Below, one piece after another: positions 7,403 through 17,460 of a stretch of DNA of 49,547 bases. A program made the position numbers and the translations under genes. The DNA is taken from positions 49,261 through 98,807 of the forward strand of contig DHOP01000073.1 of NCBI GenBank assembly GCA_002407775.1, given 5' to 3'. How positions within the stretch are numbered: position 1 is the first letter of the stretch; each line of letters opens with the position of its first letter. Under the pieces are notes generated by a model that saw only the letters and a list, made by a program, of their open reading frames with translations, was not told the DNA's origin and made no database searches. Origin of the DNA: Prevotella sp. UBA5387. Its GTDB lineage: Bacteria; Bacteroidota; Bacteroidia; Bacteroidales; Bacteroidaceae.

Positions 7403-10400
7403 CTATCTTGTGAGCGAGAACTTGATGCTCAATCCAAAATCCTGCGTTGTAGTGGGGTAACTGCTACTGCTAAGTAGAGGCGTATTCGTCTGCCTATCAA
7501 GGTAAAAGCTGAGCGATACGAGACGAGAGATAGTGTAATCTGCCATGAATGAAAACTTGAAAGCGGTGTTGCCGCTACTTGCAGAAGAACTTAAGGTTGC
7601 GATGTCTCTCGTGATACTAGCTTGGCGACGATAGGAGATGTCTAGTCTTAAATTAAGATCATGATTCACACCATTGCTGTTTGCGTTTCGCGTGGCATTG
7701 GTATTAACCGTGTTGCGTTGATTCTTGTTGTTACCGTTGCTGTTGCGTCCTTTGTTATTTGCTAGTCTGGAGCGACGACCTCCAAACATGTTGAAGTTGT
7801 TAATCTTATACCCAACGCCAAACACAATGTCCTTGCTCAGAGCCTCATTGATTTGGATACTTGTCATGGAAAGGGCAAGAACGCGCGTCTGTCGATACTC
7901 TAAGCGTGCTGTCATATTGTTTTGCAGCGTCACGTCTACACCGAGCAGGGGAGAAAAAGTCTCGTTGATACTTACCGTTGAGACATTGTACATCGAGTTC
8001 GGGATAGGGTTACCGCTGGTCGCATCTGTGATGAAGCCCATGCCGGGACCCATGAGTTGCATGAACGTGGAGTAGCTTTGGTAAGCACCAATGGCAAAGA
8101 TGCTTTTGTAACTGTGATTGATGTTGACACTCTTAAACATGTCGCTGAACCATGGAAGTTTGCCCAAGCCACTATAACGAATGGTCCAGTTTGGTAGCAT
8201 GCGACTAAGGGTGGGGAAGATATCTAATCCGTTACCACCAGAATTGGTGTAAGTTGATAGAAACGCTGGGACCATTACGTCTGCGCTGTAACCATTGACA
8301 CCACCATTGGCAGCATCGAACGATTGTCCTTTCAGAGTTGTTCCTTGTGGATAGACAGTCCCGACATATCGAGCTTCTACACGTTGACGGACTCCCTCCA
8401 AGCTGTTACAGAACCGCTCGAAAGTCTTACTTCGAAAACCGTTTCCGGCATTACCCATGCCCTCAAATGCTGATCCAATAGAAATAGTCGTTATAGAGAA
8501 GGTTCCGGTTTGTGTAGTTGGATTCCCCGCATACATATATTGTACGCTCTTTGCCGTAGTCATCGTGCGACTGGCGTTTAGGTCTATGTTTAGGTTTTTG
8601 ATAGGCTCGAGAGTGAGTTTGAGCTGTAAGTCCTCAGTGAGATTAGTCGTCGCAGGGGTCGCAACACTATCACTCACTAGTAGCCAGCCATTGTTTCTTG
8701 CCTTCTCAATATAACCATCGCCTGTCAATCCGAATGCAAAATCCAATCCAGGTGACAAGGCAGATGCTCTCGTACGATTGGTCTGGCCGAAGACATCACC
8801 AATATTCGGCATGAAACCTGGTAGTGCCATTGAGTGTTGATTACGGTAAGAGATGCTTACATCACGTACCATCATCGCTGTACGAGCAATGGTTTGAGCG
8901 GTCTTATACCATGCCTTTTCCTCCAAAGGAGGTTTTGCTGTTACCGTGACCTTCACCTTTAGGGCAGAATCGACCTTATTTAGGATGCGGATTTTATTGT
9001 CATCAAGCTTCTTAAACTGAAGCTTTATGCGTTTTCCATCCTCAGTTTTAGCCGAGACGATGAGCCGCTTCGATTTCTTGCCGTGAGACACCTCAATGGT
9101 GGTATCGGGTAGGAGAGTGATTTCCTTCTCGAACGACCGCTTGTTGAGTGGCAACTGCTGTTTTTTTTGTTCGGTCTGTTTCACATTCTCACGGAATTGC
9201 TTTACCGCCTCCTCTGGATTCTTACCATCTGCCAAGGCCTGTTTGCGCGTCTTGGCTTCTGCCTCTCGCTGCTTTTGGCGATCGGCCTTTTGAGTCTCTC
9301 GTTGTTGTTTTCGATTGTTGATTTCAGCCTGACTAGTTTGTTTGTCAAACCGTTCGTTAGCCTTTTGCAAGAACGGAATGTGGTTGTAAAGTTTAACCAA
9401 ATCAAACGTTCCATTGAGGTTAAGAAGTCGGTTGTTCTGAACGGTGTTACCTAGGGAAGTGCCGTCTTCGAGGTCAGTTCCGCGTAACCAGTTGTATGTG
9501 GCATTGTAGGAAGCATTACTGTTGACCCAGTCGAATATAGGGATTAGGTTAAGAGGAAGTTGGTGTGAGAGTGTGAAGGTCTGCTGATAGTCGAGTGGAG
9601 TACCCATCCTACGGATGCTTGTCCACACCGAATCTTTCCATGAGTCATAGCGAGTAGGGTACAAGTCTTTGTTAATTGGGGTATAAGGTTCCTCGACCTC
9701 AGCATGAGTTGCACTTTGGAAGTTCATGTGGAGATTGCGGGTCAAGTCCCAACGCAACTGGAATTCACGGTTCCATAGAAATTGTTCGGAAAAGACCAAG
9801 GGAAGTTGTGAACCCTCAAGCTGCTCCATATCTCGTTCTTGCAGTTCATAGTAATTGCGCGTCAACTCTGTGTTAACTCCGATGTTCTGTGGCAACCAGT
9901 TTAGTCCAAAGCGCTTGGCGATTTCCAACCATTTGCTCTTACTTTTCACCTTGGTGAACGGCTCCCAGGTTTTATAGACTGGAGTCCAACTGTAATTCAT
10001 ACCACCACGCCAGTTGTCCTCATTTTCATAGACTGTTGTCTCACCCTGTTTATGGGCATGACTATGGCTGTAGAAGAAAGAGAAGTTAGCTGGATCATAG
10101 GGCATCGGATGTCGCTTTGTCTGTATACCCACCTTCACATTGGACAAGGAAAGATTAGTATTCACCGTCTTGGTAACCGCGATACTTTCTATAGAGTCGC
10201 GCTCTCTGCCTTTGGGCAGTGCGTTGAGGGCATCTTTCAGATTCATATCAGTGTCGAGAGGATTGTATCTAGGACGTGAACTCTCCTTTGAAACACTGTA
10301 GTAAAGAGGCGCGGAAACTTTTGCTTTATCTGGGAAAAACTTGCCAAGCTCCATGCTGGTCATCACAGCCAAGTTGCTTCGATCGTCTTGTGCTCGAGCA

Positions 10401-13400
10401 GCAACCCTGTCTTCCAATCCTCCAAAGCCCTGCGATACATATCGCCCCTGCACGTTAACCGAACCAAGATCAGACAGTTGCATGTTCAGATTACCATTGG
10501 CGGCCCACCCTCCAGAGTTGTTATACTCCTTGAGACGCATCTCGTTGATCCATACCTCGCCACTCTTTGATTCGGCAGAAAGGTTGCGCACGCCAATGAC
10601 CATGGTCTTCACTTCGCCCAAGGTCGGGTTACCCATCACAGTAATCTTGTTTTGTGGATGGTCCGCGTCATAGACCTCGTAAGGCCTGTTGTAGGAAGCA
10701 AGTCCTTGACTTTTTTGCTTGTTACGTTCCTTCTTTGCCGTAGTGAAAATAGAGAGGGGTACATCGAGCATGTTTTCCTCGGGCCAAACGGTGACGCAAT
10801 CTGCCCGAGATAGGCGGTCATAGTGTCCGGGAGCGGTAAGACGGAGAGGTATTTCGTATTCGTAATAGTTGCTCTTGTAGTCGGAACCGAGTCTCACGAA
10901 GACAGCAAGTTGGCCGTCTTGTAGATTCGTCGTATTCTGTTCCATGGCATTGGCATGTACAAACATCTGGATGCGCTTGTATTGACGCATATCGATAGTA
11001 GAGTGCTTGTAAACCGCTTTCGACTCACCGTTGGAAAGATTTGATACGTTTATGTCGAGTGCTTGTTCGTTAGCCTGAACCAACTGTGGCTGAGTAGGAT
11101 CTTGCTCACGAGTAATTCCAGGGGGCAGTACATAGTTTACAGGAGTTTTATCACTGTTTTCCTCAATGCTAACCGATGCTGTTGTCATCGTTCCCGTTTG
11201 TGCGGAGTTGTCCAAATTCTGCTCATAGACGCGCCAAGTGCCACGAACTAAATCGAGTGAACCAAAGCGAAGAACCACGGGGTTTTCAAATCCGGTGAGG
11301 AACATACGCATGAAACGGATACTGCTAAAATCGGAAATGCTGCCTACGCGACTTTCAAACTCCTTGACAGGAATGCGGAAAAGGTACCAATTAATTTGCT
11401 CCTTGCTGCCGTTGCGTAATGTGGGCGTCGTTTCTCGCTTATCAACTATAAAGTTGCGACCTACAGTGAGGTCTTGCGGACGGATAGAGACATGGTATTG
11501 GTAGTACTTTTCATATTCGTTGAGTGTAAAGTCTTGGTTGATGTCTTCCACGTCGGGCATGGTCTTGTAAGAGGTGTCATAGCGTTCCGTGCGGCTCTCG
11601 GTATCGGGCGAGTTGCCTTGTGGGTTGTTGATATACTTGTATCGACGCAGGATGGAAGCACGCATTTGGTCATAGTCCGAGCCACGAAAATAGTGGTAGT
11701 CATCGTGTGCGGGGTCAGCCCAAAGGGAGTCCCACACGGCGGCGTTGACCTTGCCTTGGAGTTGGGTGAGGTACTCCTGGTAGGTCGTGAACTGCTGTTC
11801 TTCGGAGTCGTTAAGCCCGTTGTAACCCACATCCTGCATGGCACGACTCCCCGTTGTGGTGGCAAAGGCATATGTAACGGTGGCTTGTGTGGGTATCTTT
11901 CCCCATTGGGTGGTAGTAAATCCAGCCGTTCCATCGACGGGCATACCGCTCTCATAGAACTTCTTACCGTCGTGCAGCACATCCTCCGACACCTCTCCGA
12001 GGTTGATATAGAAGTCTCCTCCATAGTCCGAAGCATCGCTTTGTTTGTTGCTATGGATAAAGGGATCCATCATCCAGAACTCTATATATTCGATGTTTGC
12101 GGCCTGGAAGTCGTTAGTGTCCAACTTTCTCATCATGCCACCCCAATGCTGCGTGGGGTTGAGAAGCTGTCCATCGGCCGACATATTGGGGTTAAAGTTG
12201 TATGGCCCCCGTTCGCTTGGATAGTAGGAAAGGTTGAGTATGGGCAGTGTTGAAGTCGCACCGGTGTAGCTACTCTGGTCCCTGCTAGGATAAATCTCAC
12301 GCACATAGACCTCGCGCACGTAGGGGTCGCTCAGCTGGTCAAGGTCACTCTTGATGTGTGCAGGCGTAAGGCTGCTGCTACGTCGGGTGAACAGTGGGTC
12401 AATGGTGTACCAAGCCATCTGCGAGCGGTTATATCCACTGGTCAGACCGGTGATGTCTCGACTTTCGGCAAACATCGATGGCACACTCGACAATATCCAG
12501 TTGGTAGGTGTTAGGATGCTGAGTTTGTCGGTGGTGTTCTCGAAATCGTCAATGTAGGATGCATTGTCTTGCACACCACTGCTCTGACCTGCAATGAGTT
12601 GGGCAAACTCACCAGTGAAAGAAATTTGAGATGGCTGAGTAAGATGAAGCAGGGGAAACTTGTCGAGCATGTTCGTGAGCCACTGACTTTCCTGCTTCCA
12701 GTTGATGTTAAAGCCCCACAACGTATTGTTCAGAGGCTCCATACCCATCGCCACCTTGGTTGTGAGCGACTGCTCCCCTAAGTGTTGAAGCGTACCAGAA
12801 AGTTGCAGATTCTTAGAAAAATCATATGACCAGTTCATACCGAGCATAGTCTTACGCTCCATCGAATACTCTGTTTGGCTTTCTAATGACACATTGACGG
12901 CTGTGCCAGCATCTATTATGCTTTGGTTGAGAATCGTAACCTCGCCTGCCGAATAGTCTACGGAATAGTCGGCTCCTTCGGTTAGGCGCACACCTCCTGC
13001 AGTGACGACGACAGAGCCTTGCGGAACATTGTAAGCCCCAAGGGAAATTACATTTGCTGATGTACCACGGAACTGACCTTGCAAGAGGAACTTGTCTTTT
13101 TCGGCAATCTGCTTAGCTATGGTCTTGGTGGAGTCATAGAGTTCGGTAAAGGCATACTTTCGAGCGACGTCTGCGGTCAATCCCTTACTTGTCAGATAGT
13201 TGTATAGATAGCTGCCAAATGGTTCTGCGGCAGGGAAAAAGACACGTCCATTGCTCACCGTGTAGCCATCCACAAAGTCAAAATAGCCGTTGGAGTGAGC
13301 CTTGTTGTTGTTATCCAATCTGTCAGCACCAAGCACCTTGATGAGTGTCTGGCTTTTCACTTGTTGCTCGGGTATATATGATAAGTAAACGCCGGCGGTG

Positions 13401-15124
13401 TCGCTTTGATACTTTACATCAAGTTTGAACTGGTCCTTCTCTACAGTCGATGCAAGGTAATACACGTTCTTCATCATCAACCCCCAGTTGCCCTGAGCGG
13501 GATTATTGCTTGTATTTTTGAGTGACTTAACGAAGATGGACTGCGATACGTCTGTAATGTCGCTAGCGAACTCGCCTACTTGATAGATCTGCCCGCCATA
13601 AGTGTACTCGTAGGCCACAGCAAGCACCTGATCGGTCTGTAGCGACGACCGCAAGGATACATAGCCGAGGGCAGAGTTGAGTGTGTATTCCGAGGTGTTT
13701 AGAAGCCGTGCATTTTGCAGTTTTTCATAGTCCGCCCCACCCACCAAGCCTGCGCCATCGAGCACAGTGGATGTCTGATCCACATTGCGTGCATCGGACA
13801 GACTATTCACCATGGTCTGATATTCGGTGTTGGCACTGTTGGATGGCACAGATGCTCCGCCGCTTTGCCATCGTGGATTGCTGATATGCGGGGTCTCGCC
13901 GAGGTCTGTCAGCGCCACAAGGTTGCGCGTGTTGTTCGTCACGCCAGTCTTGTTGGTGACCCAAATCTCCATGCGCGTGATATTCACGCCTGTAGTAAGG
14001 TTGGGCAGCGTCTTCATGCCGGCGTCATAATGGCTGCGGAAATATTGTGAGAGAAAGAAGTGACGGTTCTCCTCATAGTCAGCTGCGTCGACCTCGAAGG
14101 TGGTGAGCTGTTTGCCCCCCTTACTGCTTACGCTCTTGGACGAACTCTTTTTCTGAGAGGCAACGAGCTGCAATTTGAGTTTGCCAAACTGCAGATCGGT
14201 GCGCAAACCGAACAGGCTGCTAGCGCCCTGAACAAGCGACGAGTTGGATGGGAACGACACATTACCACCCTCCACAAGCTTGATGATTTCGTCTTCCTTG
14301 CCGTCATACTTCAGCTTCATATTCTGCGCGTCATAGTCGAAGGTGGCATCGGTGTTGTAGTTTAGGTTCATGTTCACCTTGTCACCAACACGCCCATTGA
14401 CGTTAAGGTTTATTTTCTCATCGAAATCCATGGTCGTTGTCTTACGATTGCGTACAGGCAACGACGGATTATCTATGTTTTTGAAGGTAGCTCCCAACTT
14501 CAATTCTGCTGTTCCTTGTGTCTTGATGCGAACGCCGCCAGGTCCGAATATCTTTTCGGCAGGTCCAAGATCAAAGTGCATATCAGAGAAATCGAACTTC
14601 TCCTTGCCTTTAGCCTTGATATTCTCGTCATTCTTTGACCGATAGAAGGTGTTGCGGCTATGCCTCTCGCTCCATGTCATATACTCCTTAGGGGTCATCA
14701 TTATTGGAGCGGCAAGATATGTAGAGCCCATCTTGGTGCCAATGATGTAGCGATCAATGGAGTCATTGTATGTTACTTCGTAATGCAAACCCTCTGGGCG
14801 CTGGAGATCCATGGCGTTCTGATCGAGGTCGTCATAGGTAATAGGTGTTGTGCGTTGTATCTTCCATCTTGGGTTACGCAATGAGTCGGGCACTGTGTCT
14901 GCCAAATTCAGGATGGGTTGGTCGGCCACCAATTGGTTGCCTTTGTTTTGTGCTTGTGTAGCTTGACGAGTGGGCTGTGTGTTTTTGTTTTGGGGAGTGT
15001 TGGCGTTTTGACGCTGCCGATTACGTGTGGGGTCAACCTGAAAGTACGGAGATGCTACAGCGTAGCCGGCCATTGTTATGGCCAACAAAAATGCTGTAAG
15101 TATATCGTTCTTTCTGATTCTCAT
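7403..15124 (-). CDS. sprA: SprA, outer-membrane translocon of the type IX secretion system
   Basis: SprA (Sov in Porphyromonas) is the giant outer-membrane beta-barrel through which type IX secretion substrates leave the periplasm. This product has 2573 residues, in line with the family (about 2400-2500). It starts with a signal peptide (MRIRKNDILTAFLLAITMAG) and continues with alternating beta-rich segments; the SprA-type stretch around FGPGGVRIKTQGTAELKLGA lies near residue 200. Around residues 1918-1986 there is a lysine/glutamine-rich, probably helical insert. The C-terminus ends in DFGLSIKFSLTR, a barrel-strand ending. ruvA lies immediately upstream on the same strand, an arrangement known from other Bacteroidota. 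No other type IX component and no obvious type IX cargo signal is in this window. Gliding is not implied. Confidence 0.95.
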   Translation of the reverse strand: MRIRKNDILTAFLLAITMAGYAVASPYFQVDPTRNRQRQNANTPQNKNTQPTRQATQAQNKGNQLVADQPILNLADTVPDSLRNPRWKIQRTTPITYDDLDQNAMDLQRPEGLHYEVTYNDSIDRYIIGTKMGSTYLAAPIMMTPKEYMTWSERHSRNTFYRSKNDENIKAKGKEKFDFSDMHFDLGPAEKIFGPGGVRIKTQGTAELKLGATFKNIDNPSLPVRNRKTTTMDFDEKINLNVNGRVGDKVNMNLNYNTDATFDYDAQNMKLKYDGKEDEIIKLVEGGNVSFPSNSSLVQGASSLFGLRTDLQFGKLKLQLVASQKKSSSKSVSSKGGKQLTTFEVDAADYEENRHFFLSQYFRSHYDAGMKTLPNLTTGVNITRMEIWVTNKTGVTNNTRNLVALTDLGETPHISNPRWQSGGASVPSNSANTEYQTMVNSLSDARNVDQTSTVLDGAGLVGGADYEKLQNARLLNTSEYTLNSALGYVSLRSSLQTDQVLAVAYEYTYGGQIYQVGEFASDITDVSQSIFVKSLKNTSNNPAQGNWGLMMKNVYYLASTVEKDQFKLDVKYQSDTAGVYLSYIPEQQVKSQTLIKVLGADRLDNNNKAHSNGYFDFVDGYTVSNGRVFFPAAEPFGSYLYNYLTSKGLTADVARKYAFTELYDSTKTIAKQIAEKDKFLLQGQFRGTSANVISLGAYNVPQGSVVVTAGGVRLTEGADYSVDYSAGEVTILNQSIIDAGTAVNVSLESQTEYSMERKTMLGMNWSYDFSKNLQLSGTLQHLGEQSLTTKVAMGMEPLNNTLWGFNINWKQESQWLTNMLDKFPLLHLTQPSQISFTGEFAQLIAGQSSGVQDNASYIDDFENTTDKLSILTPTNWILSSVPSMFAESRDITGLTSGYNRSQMAWYTIDPLFTRRSSSLTPAHIKSDLDQLSDPYVREVYVREIYPSRDQSSYTGATSTLPILNLSYYPSERGPYNFNPNMSADGQLLNPTQHWGGMMRKLDTNDFQAANIEYIEFWMMDPFIHSNKQSDASDYGGDFYINLGEVSEDVLHDGKKFYESGMPVDGTAGFTTTQWGKIPTQATVTYAFATTTGSRAMQDVGYNGLNDSEEQQFTTYQEYLTQLQGKVNAAVWDSLWADPAHDDYHYFRGSDYDQMRASILRRYKYINNPQGNSPDTESRTERYDTSYKTMPDVEDINQDFTLNEYEKYYQYHVSIRPQDLTVGRNFIVDKRETTPTLRNGSKEQINWYLFRIPVKEFESRVGSISDFSSIRFMRMFLTGFENPVVLRFGSLDLVRGTWRVYEQNLDNSAQTGTMTTASVSIEENSDKTPVNYVLPPGITREQDPTQPQLVQANEQALDINVSNLSNGESKAVYKHSTIDMRQYKRIQMFVHANAMEQNTTNLQDGQLAVFVRLGSDYKSNYYEYEIPLRLTAPGHYDRLSRADCVTVWPEENMLDVPLSIFTTAKKERNKQKSQGLASYNRPYEVYDADHPQNKITVMGNPTLGEVKTMVIGVRNLSAESKSGEVWINEMRLKEYNNSGGWAANGNLNMQLSDLGSVNVQGRYVSQGFGGLEDRVAARAQDDRSNLAVMTSMELGKFFPDKAKVSAPLYYSVSKESSRPRYNPLDTDMNLKDALNALPKGRERDSIESIAVTKTVNTNLSLSNVKVGIQTKRHPMPYDPANFSFFYSHSHAHKQGETTVYENEDNWRGGMNYSWTPVYKTWEPFTKVKSKSKWLEIAKRFGLNWLPQNIGVNTELTRNYYELQERDMEQLEGSQLPLVFSEQFLWNREFQLRWDLTRNLHMNFQSATHAEVEEPYTPINKDLYPTRYDSWKDSVWTSIRRMGTPLDYQQTFTLSHQLPLNLIPIFDWVNSNASYNATYNWLRGTDLEDGTSLGNTVQNNRLLNLNGTFDLVKLYNHIPFLQKANERFDKQTSQAEINNRKQQRETQKADRQKQREAEAKTRKQALADGKNPEEAVKQFRENVKQTEQKKQQLPLNKRSFEKEITLLPDTTIEVSHGKKSKRLIVSAKTEDGKRIKLQFKKLDDNKIRILNKVDSALKVKVTVTAKPPLEEKAWYKTAQTIARTAMMVRDVSISYRNQHSMALPGFMPNIGDVFGQTNRTRASALSPGLDFAFGLTGDGYIEKARNNGWLLVSDSVATPATTNLTEDLQLKLTLEPIKNLNIDLNASRTMTTAKSVQYMYAGNPTTQTGTFSITTISIGSAFEGMGNAGNGFRSKTFERFCNSLEGVRQRVEARYVGTVYPQGTTLKGQSFDAANGGVNGYSADVMVPAFLSTYTNSGGNGLDIFPTLSRMLPNWTIRYSGLGKLPWFSDMFKSVNINHSYKSIFAIGAYQSYSTFMQLMGPGMGFITDATSGNPIPNSMYNVSTVSINETFSPLLGVDVTLQNNMTARLEYRQTRVLALSMTSIQINEALSKDIVFGVGYKINNFNMFGGRRSRLANNKGRNSNGNNKNQRNTVNTNATRNANSNGVNHDLNLRLDISYRRQASITRDIATLSSSASSGNTAFKFSFMADYTISRLVSLSFYLDRQTNTPLLSSSSYPTTTQDFGLSIKFSLTR

Positions 15125-15214
15125 TTTGTTAAAGTCCCCAATCAGAATCTTTTAAAGGTTATGCATGGATTAAGGATGCCTTATTGGGTTTGTGCTAATA
15201 TTCCCTTTGGAGTG

Positions 15215-15298
15215 TGTTTCAAATTGATTCATGCACTGATTCAATTTCAATTACTTCGTGTTTCAATTTGATTCACAGAGTGATTCAATTTGAATTAC
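15215..15298. repeat. palindromic 4 x 22 bp intergenic array, copy B
   Basis: Units at 15215-15236, 15237-15258, 15259-15280 and 15281-15298, again with an exact 22-base period and a shortened last unit, total 84 bases. Cores are TGTTTCAAATTGATTCA, TGATTCAATTTCAATTA, TGTTTCAATTTGATTCA and TGATTCAATTTGAATTA. It lies between ruvA and sprA, about 90 bases before the sprA start codon. Confidence 0.9.
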
Positions 15299-15343
15299 TA
15301 GCTCTCGCGGTATGAATTCCACACTGTTCCTTTACTCAACATA

Positions 15344-15478
15344 GATTCTACTCATCAAAGGGATGTAGTCGTTAGGGTCTTCTCTCAGATGTAAAGAATA
15401 AGCCTGCCCAATTGAAGGATAGTATTCATTGACTTAGAGACATAGCCAACCCATTCTTTCAGGAAGCCATTCTTAAAC
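15344..15478 (-). pseudogene. possible remnant of a gene end downstream of ruvA
   Basis: Directly after the ruvA stop, the minus strand shows an open stretch without a start (EFKNGFLKEWVGYVSKS), and in the frame reached by one shift it continues as VNEYYPSIGQAYSLHLRED and ends NDYIPLMSRIYVE at TAA (15344). The two pieces join naturally and look protein-like. I do not recognise the family. It may be chance, or the frameshifted tail of a lost gene. Confidence 0.25.
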
Positions 15479-16099
15479 TCATTTGATGCGTTTTAGGGCA
15501 TCCTTCACCACCATCTCAACAGCCAAATCGGGCTGCTCCTTCAGTATTTCGGCCACTACTTTAGCGGCAGGTGCCGGTGAGAAGCCCAACATAGTTAAGG
15601 CAGAGATGGCCTCATCCTTAACTTTCGAGTTAATACTTGAGTCAGTCTTTCCACCTGCGGAAACATGCAACTCGTCGGCAATACCTGAACTGATGATCTT
15701 GTCTCTCAGGTCCACGATAACGCGTTGGGCGGTTTTGAGGCCAATACCCTTTACACTCTTGATGAGTTTCTCATCACCATTGGCAATGGCATTGCACAAT
15801 TCCTTTGGGGTTAGTGATGAAAGCATCATGCGTGCCGTGTTAGCTCCTACGCCCGATACGCTGATAAGCAATCTATAGAGTTCACGTTCTTGTTTGGTTG
15901 CAAAGCCATATAGGGTATAGTTGTCATCGCGGCCACCTGCCTGTATCGACTCATAGACATAAAGCTTTACATCCTTTTTGCCTTGAATGCCACTGTATGT
16001 GTTGAGTGAAATGTTGAGTGCGTAACCCACGCCGCCGGCCTCAATCACCGCCAAAGCGGGCGTTAGTTCGACCAGTTCGCCTCTAACGTATTCTATCAT
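15479..16099 (-). CDS. ruvA: Holliday junction DNA helicase subunit RuvA
   Basis: RuvA binds four-way DNA junctions as a tetramer and loads the RuvB motor for branch migration during recombination and repair. The product has 206 residues, the normal length. The N-terminal OB-fold covers about residues 1-65 (MIEYVRGELVELTP). The two helix-hairpin-helix motifs are visible at about 79-90 (ISVSGVGANTA) and 116-127 (VKGIGLKTAQRV), and the C-terminal domain III that contacts RuvB ends with VVKDALKRIK. ruvB and ruvC are not in the window. It lies upstream of sprA on the same strand but 354 bases apart, with array B in between, so co-transcription is uncertain. Confidence 0.96.
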   Translation of the reverse strand: MIEYVRGELVELTPALAVIEAGGVGYALNISLNTYSGIQGKKDVKLYVYESIQAGGRDDNYTLYGFATKQERELYRLLISVSGVGANTARMMLSSLTPKELCNAIANGDEKLIKSVKGIGLKTAQRVIVDLRDKIISSGIADELHVSAGGKTDSSINSKVKDEAISALTMLGFSPAPAAKVVAEILKEQPDLAVEMVVKDALKRIK

Positions 16100-16382
16100 G
16101 TTCTTAAAATTGGTATATATACTCCTTTATAACGTCCTAAATAGCGTCGTATTGCATCACAACACTTGTAAAATCAGTGGTCCATGATAGCTTACCCCAA
16201 TTTCATGCAGTAGGAATATTCGGCTGATCCCTCATGAATCAATAGTTTTGTATTGTTCTATTTATCAGGATTCAACATTCATTTTTGTACGTTTTCTAAT
16301 TATTATGCTTTCAATTCGTAAGTTTTTACACTTTTTTTGATCTAAAGCGGTGGAATAATAGAATGATAAAAGGGAAATGATG
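16100..16382. other. intergenic stretch between ruvA and ddh, no gene seen
   Basis: This AT-rich region holds the divergent upstream sequences of ruvA and ddh. A 95-codon minus-strand frame crossing it overlaps the start of ddh in antisense and has no domain. I found no -7 box in front of ruvA. Confidence 0.5.
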
Positions 16383-16390
16383 TAAATTTG
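16383..16390 (+). promoter_or_regulatory. promoter -7 box of ddh
   Basis: TAAATTTG, 42 bases before the ddh start codon at 16433. No convincing -33 TTTG at 19-21 bases upstream. Confidence 0.45.
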
Positions 16391-16432
16391 CACATGATGA
16401 AAAGAAATACAAACCATTAAAGAATAAAGTAA

Positions 16433-17332
16433 ATGAAAAAGATTAGAGCAGCCATAGTTGGTTATGGAAACATTGGACAATATAGTTTGCAAGCATTGCA
16501 AGCAGCACCGGACTTTGAAATAGTAGGCATTGTTCGCCGTCAGGGTAATCAAGACAAACCATTGGAATTGACTCCTTACGAGGTAGTGGATGACATCACA
16601 AAGCTTAAGGATGTCGATGTGGCCATTCTTGCCACGCCTACCCGTTCATGCCCTGAATATGCTGAGAAGATTGTTGCTTTAGGTATCAACACGGTTGATA
16701 GCTTCGACATTCATACCTCAATTCTTGACTATCGTACCAAGCAAATGGAGAATTGCAAGCGTGCAGGTCAAGTGAGTGTTATCTCTGCAGGATGGGATCC
16801 GGGATCAGACTCAATCGTACGCGTGCTTTTGGAGAGCCTCGCACCTAAGGGTTTGACATATACCAACTTCGGTCCAGGTATGTCCATGGGTCACAGTGTA
16901 TGCGTTAGGAGCAAGAAGGGCGTGAAGAATGCACTTTCTGTTACCATCCCATTGGGCGAGGGGATCCATCGCCGTATGGTATATGTGGAACTTGAGGACG
17001 GTGCAACCTTGGAAGAAGTTACAGCTGAGATCAAGGCTGATCCGTATTTCGCTCATGACGACACTCATGTGTTCGCTGTTCCTTCAGTAGATGACGTTCG
17101 TGACATGGGTCATGGTGTGAACCTCGTACGCAAGGGTGTTAGCGGTCAAACTCAGAACCAGCATTTCGAGTTTAACATGAGCATTAACAACCCAGCGCTC
17201 ACCGCTCAGGTGCTGGTTAATGTTGCTCGTGCCTCTATGCGTCTGCAACCAGGTTGCTATACAATGCCAGAGATACCGGTTATCGACATGCTTCCGGGTA
17301 CCCGTGAAGAGATCGTAGCCACGCTAGTGTAA
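16433..17332 (+). CDS. ddh: meso-diaminopimelate D-dehydrogenase
   Basis: Ddh makes meso-2,6-diaminopimelate in one step from tetrahydrodipicolinate, ammonia and NADPH, bypassing the succinylase or acetylase branches of lysine and peptidoglycan synthesis. The 299-residue product has the N-terminal nucleotide-binding fold with GYGNIG at residues 10-15, the SAGWDPGSDS segment that helps form the active site, and GPGMSMGHSV, all typical of the family. It stands alone, with its own -7 box and a strong terminator immediately downstream. The start ATG at 16433 is followed by the standard MKKIRAAIVG opening. Confidence 0.95.
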   Translation: MKKIRAAIVGYGNIGQYSLQALQAAPDFEIVGIVRRQGNQDKPLELTPYEVVDDITKLKDVDVAILATPTRSCPEYAEKIVALGINTVDSFDIHTSILDYRTKQMENCKRAGQVSVISAGWDPGSDSIVRVLLESLAPKGLTYTNFGPGMSMGHSVCVRSKKGVKNALSVTIPLGEGIHRRMVYVELEDGATLEEVTAEIKADPYFAHDDTHVFAVPSVDDVRDMGHGVNLVRKGVSGQTQNQHFEFNMSINNPALTAQVLVNVARASMRLQPGCYTMPEIPVIDMLPGTREEIVATLV

Positions 17333-17361
17333 TATACTGAGGAAGGCTATTCAGACTTACA

Positions 17362-17413
17362 ATATAACAAAAGGGGTGCCGTTCTAAACAGAACGGCACC
17401 CCTTTTGTTATAT
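17362..17413. terminator. bidirectional terminator of ddh and the SusCD operon
   Basis: A perfect inverted repeat with 23-base arms (17362-17384 and 17391-17413) and a six-base loop TAAACA. The core GGGGTGCCGTTC pairs with GAACGGCACCCC and is flanked by A-runs on one side and T-runs on the other, so it can stop transcription from both sides. Confidence 0.9.
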
Positions 17414-17420
17414 GAATAGT

Positions 17421-17456
17421 ATTGACCTCTCAATCTTATAGGGCTGAGAGGTCAAT
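17421..17456. other. second hairpin next to the stop codon of the DUF4302 gene
   Basis: ATTGACCTCTCA (17421-17432) pairs perfectly with TGAGAGGTCAAT (17445-17456), a 12-base stem with a 12-base loop, four bases beyond the last codon of the DUF4302 gene. It lacks a T-run. It may protect the mRNA 3' end or act with the neighbouring terminator. Confidence 0.6.
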
Positions 17457-17460
17457 GAAC

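Noticed and set aside
11474..12253. 259-codon open frame on the plus strand, with a 191-codon frame on the minus strand in the same place
   Set aside because: Both lie inside sprA in other frames. They have no domain, no promoter and an amino-acid make-up expected of a shadow of a coding gene.
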